Origin: Anaerolineae bacterium
GTDB lineage: Bacteria; Chloroflexota; Anaerolineae; 4572-78; NAK82
NCBI GenBank assembly: GCA_030597485.1
Contig: JAUVRU010000052.1
Location: 1 to 8,924 of the forward strand
Length of the DNA stretch: 8,924 nucleotides
Direction: 5' to 3'
In this document: positions 7,485 through 8,924 of the stretch, one piece after another
Numbering within the stretch: position 1 is the first letter of the stretch
Layout: every line of letters starts with the position of its first letter
The notes under the pieces: model-generated
Database searches by the model: none
Seen by the model: the letters and a program-made list of their open reading frames with translations, nothing else
What the model was told of the DNA's origin: nothing
Program-made: the position numbers and the translations under genes

Positions 7485-8416
7485 TCCAGCACCAATGTCC
7501 CTACCTGCATCTCCAGATCGCGAACAGAATCGTAGGCCACATCTTCGATCACAACAAAACGGTCTATGTCCAATGCTTGCAGTGCCTCCCGGCCATCTGG
7601 ATCGTCGGCCATTGCCAACAAAATGCTCTGTAACCGGGCACGTACCTGCGGACGGACGTGGGGCGAAGTAACGACCGGCGGCATGCCGAAGGCCTGTGAG
7701 CGACGAATGACTTGGGTCCGCTCGCCGAGCCAGGGCTCGCGCGCTACCGCGAATTGATAAACCAGGCTGTCTACAGCGGCCCCGTCAGCCACGCCGTTGG
7801 CGACAGCCCGGATGGCATCGTCGTGGCTGTAAGTGAAGAAAGTCCGCCCAAAGAAGGTTTCGGGTGTTTCCCCCAAGGCCTGTGTCAAAGAGGTGGGGTA
7901 CATCCGCCCACTGGTAGACCAAGGGTCGGTGAACGCAAATGTCTTGCCGCGCAGGTCAGCCAACTCCTTGGCGGCACTATCGGCCGGCACGATGAGCCAC
8001 GAGAAATACAGCGTCTCGCCACTCACCTGCGGCGCCACCAGCAATTGCATGTCAAAGTCTCGGCGCCCGATCACGTAGGCGCTGGTGCACACAAACGCCA
8101 TGTCGACTTCGTCCCGCTCAATCAGGTCGTTGATTTCAGCATAGGTACGGCGCTGCACCAGTTCCACCGGGCGATCGAGCTTAAGACTCAGATAATCGAA
8201 CAGGAGCTGGTAACTATCGGCAGTGCCTTTGGGCGAAATGACAGCGGCCACCGCCACCCGCAGCGGCACCACCTGAGCGGCGGCCGTGGCTGGCAGAGGT
8301 TGACGTTGACTCAGGTCCACGTAGGGCAGAGACTCAGCGCGAGTCGCCATGCAGCCGGTCAATGACATGACGGATATGACCATCAAGGCGGCGCAAAGAT
8401 GCCATTTTGAAACCAT
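7481..8416 (-). CDS. PhnD-like periplasmic substrate-binding lipoprotein, probable sensory partner of the kinase
   Basis: Type II periplasmic binding protein of the phosphate/phosphite/phosphonate (PhnD) family, 311 residues. A lipoprotein signal peptide ends in LTGC with C22 as the lipidation site. The binding-protein core begins at LRVAVAAVISPKG (52-64) and shows the family blocks AFVCTSAYV (107-115), LRGKTFAFTDPWSTSG (155-170) and DGAAVDSLVY (211-220). ATG 8416 was chosen because AGGA sits eight bases upstream. ATG 8425 would leave no gap to the Shine-Dalgarno, and longer frames lack a signal peptide. No ABC permease or ATPase is nearby. Instead the gene overlaps the kinase by 4 nt, which points to sensing rather than uptake, as for AioX/ArxX or the PhnD-like region of TtrS. 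After lipidation the only free cysteine is C110. Ligand unknown: an oxyanion is the reasonable guess. Confidence 0.92.
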   Translation of the reverse strand: MVSKWHLCAALMVISVMSLTGCMATRAESLPYVDLSQRQPLPATAAAQVVPLRVAVAAVISPKGTADSYQLLFDYLSLKLDRPVELVQRRTYAEINDLIERDEVDMAFVCTSAYVIGRRDFDMQLLVAPQVSGETLYFSWLIVPADSAAKELADLRGKTFAFTDPWSTSGRMYPTSLTQALGETPETFFGRTFFTYSHDDAIRAVANGVADGAAVDSLVYQFAVAREPWLGERTQVIRRSQAFGMPPVVTSPHVRPQVRARLQSILLAMADDPDGREALQALDIDRFVVIEDVAYDSVRDLEMQVGTLVLE

Positions 8417-8459
8417 CGGACACATCCTACCCAATCTGATCACAAATAGGTACCGTGAA

Positions 8460-8696
8460 TTATACTTCATTTGCGATTGTGCGCCACCAGCCAGTGGCAG
8501 GCACATCAGTGACCGTCGCTCGCAACTGAGCCAGTTGCGCGACATACTCGGGCTCCAGCAGAGGCGGACGGTCTCCGATTCTCTTCTGCCAGGCCGCCAG
8601 TTTCGTGGCGAAGATGAAACACGTCTGCTCGCCACACTGCCGGCAGCTGGTCTGGGGCAGCAAAGTCCACACATAGTTCCTGTCTCTTACCCACAT
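8460..8696 (-). CDS. Small protein with PF04060-type iron-sulfur motif, fourth ligand replaced
   Basis: A 78-residue, soluble-looking protein. Near its N-terminus it carries LLPQTSCRQCGEQTCFIFA, the CxxCGxxTCxxFA signature of the 4Fe-4S domain (PF04060) found in the gamma subunit of CO dehydrogenase/acetyl-CoA synthase and in many small Fe-S proteins. Family members normally have a fourth cysteine 17 positions after the third, in a CPPL context. Here that spot reads RPPLLEP with codon CGT, so the fourth ligand is missing. The remaining 35 or so residues match nothing I recognise. ATG 8696 is chosen since AAGG lies five bases upstream; GTG 8702 is an alternative. The frame is closed by a TAG just upstream. 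It ends 43 nt before the lipoprotein gene and is probably co-transcribed with it. A role in redox or signal input to the sensor system is only a guess. Confidence 0.72.
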   Translation of the reverse strand: MWVRDRNYVWTLLPQTSCRQCGEQTCFIFATKLAAWQKRIGDRPPLLEPEYVAQLAQLRATVTDVPATGWWRTIANEV

Positions 8697-8702
8697 CGAC
8701 AC

Positions 8703-8924
8703 CTTGAAATCTGGCTACCTGACAGTTTTCAATGGGACGCAGCTTTTCGTTGATTCTCGCAGACAAGAACACAGAAAATCCAGAAAAATCGGCGTGCATC
8801 TGCGTTTGTCTGCGTCCTGTTGGAAATACATAACCGAAGTGTCAGGTAGTTAGCCTCGAAATCAGGGACACTTCACGGATTATCCTGAGAACCATCCAAA
8901 AAACAGTCCAGCCAGGGTGCTGAA
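8703..8924. repeat. Non-coding upstream region with nested inverted repeats, possibly a small dispersed palindromic element
   Basis: No credible gene lies here. Outer arms CTACCTGACA (8715-8724) and TGTCAGGTAG (8840-8849) match perfectly, and inside them CGCAGACAA (8758-8766) pairs with TTGTCTGCG (8806-8814). A further pair GAAGTGTC (8836-8843) and GACACTTC (8867-8874) overlaps the right outer arm. Between the inner arms are near-tandem 10-base units (ACAGAAAATC, CAGAAAAATC at 8771-8790), and a TCTGCGT unit is repeated at 8800-8806 and 8810-8816. The nested arrangement suggests a MITE- or REP-like element. The promoter of the sensory operon should also lie here, but no strong -35/-10 pair stands out. 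Confidence 0.45.

Noticed and set aside
7481..8416. Interpretation of the PhnD-like protein as part of a phosphonate ABC importer
   Set aside because: No permease or ATPase gene is present and the gene overlaps a sensor kinase, so a sensing role is more likely.
7481..8674. Longer 397-codon form of the lipoprotein gene starting at 8674
   Set aside because: The extra 86 residues overlap the small Fe-S gene in another frame and would bury the lipoprotein signal peptide; ATG 8416 has a ribosome binding site and a proper signal sequence.
8506..8799. A 97-codon minus-strand frame overlapping the small Fe-S gene and the inverted-repeat region
   Set aside because: Its translation has no recognisable domain, and the competing frame at 8460-8696 contains the CxxCGxxTC signature.

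Overview
All convincing genes lie on the minus strand and read from the right edge towards the left. There are seven protein genes in two blocks and no RNA gene, CRISPR array or transposase. Base composition is moderately GC-rich. The mix of a PhnD-like lipoprotein, a HisKA_3/GAF sensor kinase and an NrfD-type molybdoenzyme would fit a Chloroflexota bacterium (Anaerolineae/Caldilineae type). That placement is an impression from protein character, not a proof.

Block 1 (about 8696 down to 4762) looks like a sensory operon. It holds a 78-residue protein with a PF04060-type iron-sulfur motif, a PhnD-like periplasmic binding lipoprotein, a membrane histidine kinase with an extracytoplasmic sensor, HAMP, GAF and HisKA_3/HATPase domains, and a NarL/LuxR-type response regulator. 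The lipoprotein and kinase genes overlap by 4 nt (GTGA), and the kinase and regulator genes overlap by 7 nt. This is the binding protein - sensor kinase - regulator layout known from AioXSR/ArxXSR-type systems, and it resembles TtrSR, where the PhnD-like sensor is fused into the kinase.

A 363-base gene-free stretch (4399-4761) follows. It holds a weak promoter candidate, a series of five TGTAG/TGTC-centred repeats with spacings 23-35-23-33, and a long potential leader with a GC hairpin.

Block 2 (4398 down to the left edge) encodes a membrane-attached respiratory molybdoenzyme of the DMSO reductase superfamily in the order B-C-A: a four-cluster ferredoxin subunit, an NrfD/PsrC quinone-interacting membrane anchor, and a Tat-exported Mo-bisMGD catalytic subunit cut by the window edge. 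Sequence features of A (Fe-S motif, insertion before the Mo-ligand cysteine, HTSICEQSHH motif) and the B-C-A order point to the tetrathionate/selenate/arsenate (TtrA/SrdA/ArrA) side of the superfamily. The actual substrate cannot be read from the sequence.

Working model: the lipoprotein binds an oxyanion of sulfur, selenium or arsenic outside the cell and passes the signal to the kinase. The regulator then switches on the BCA reductase, which takes electrons from the quinol pool. The first 222 bases upstream of block 1 (8703-8924) are non-coding and contain nested inverted repeats resembling a small dispersed palindromic element.
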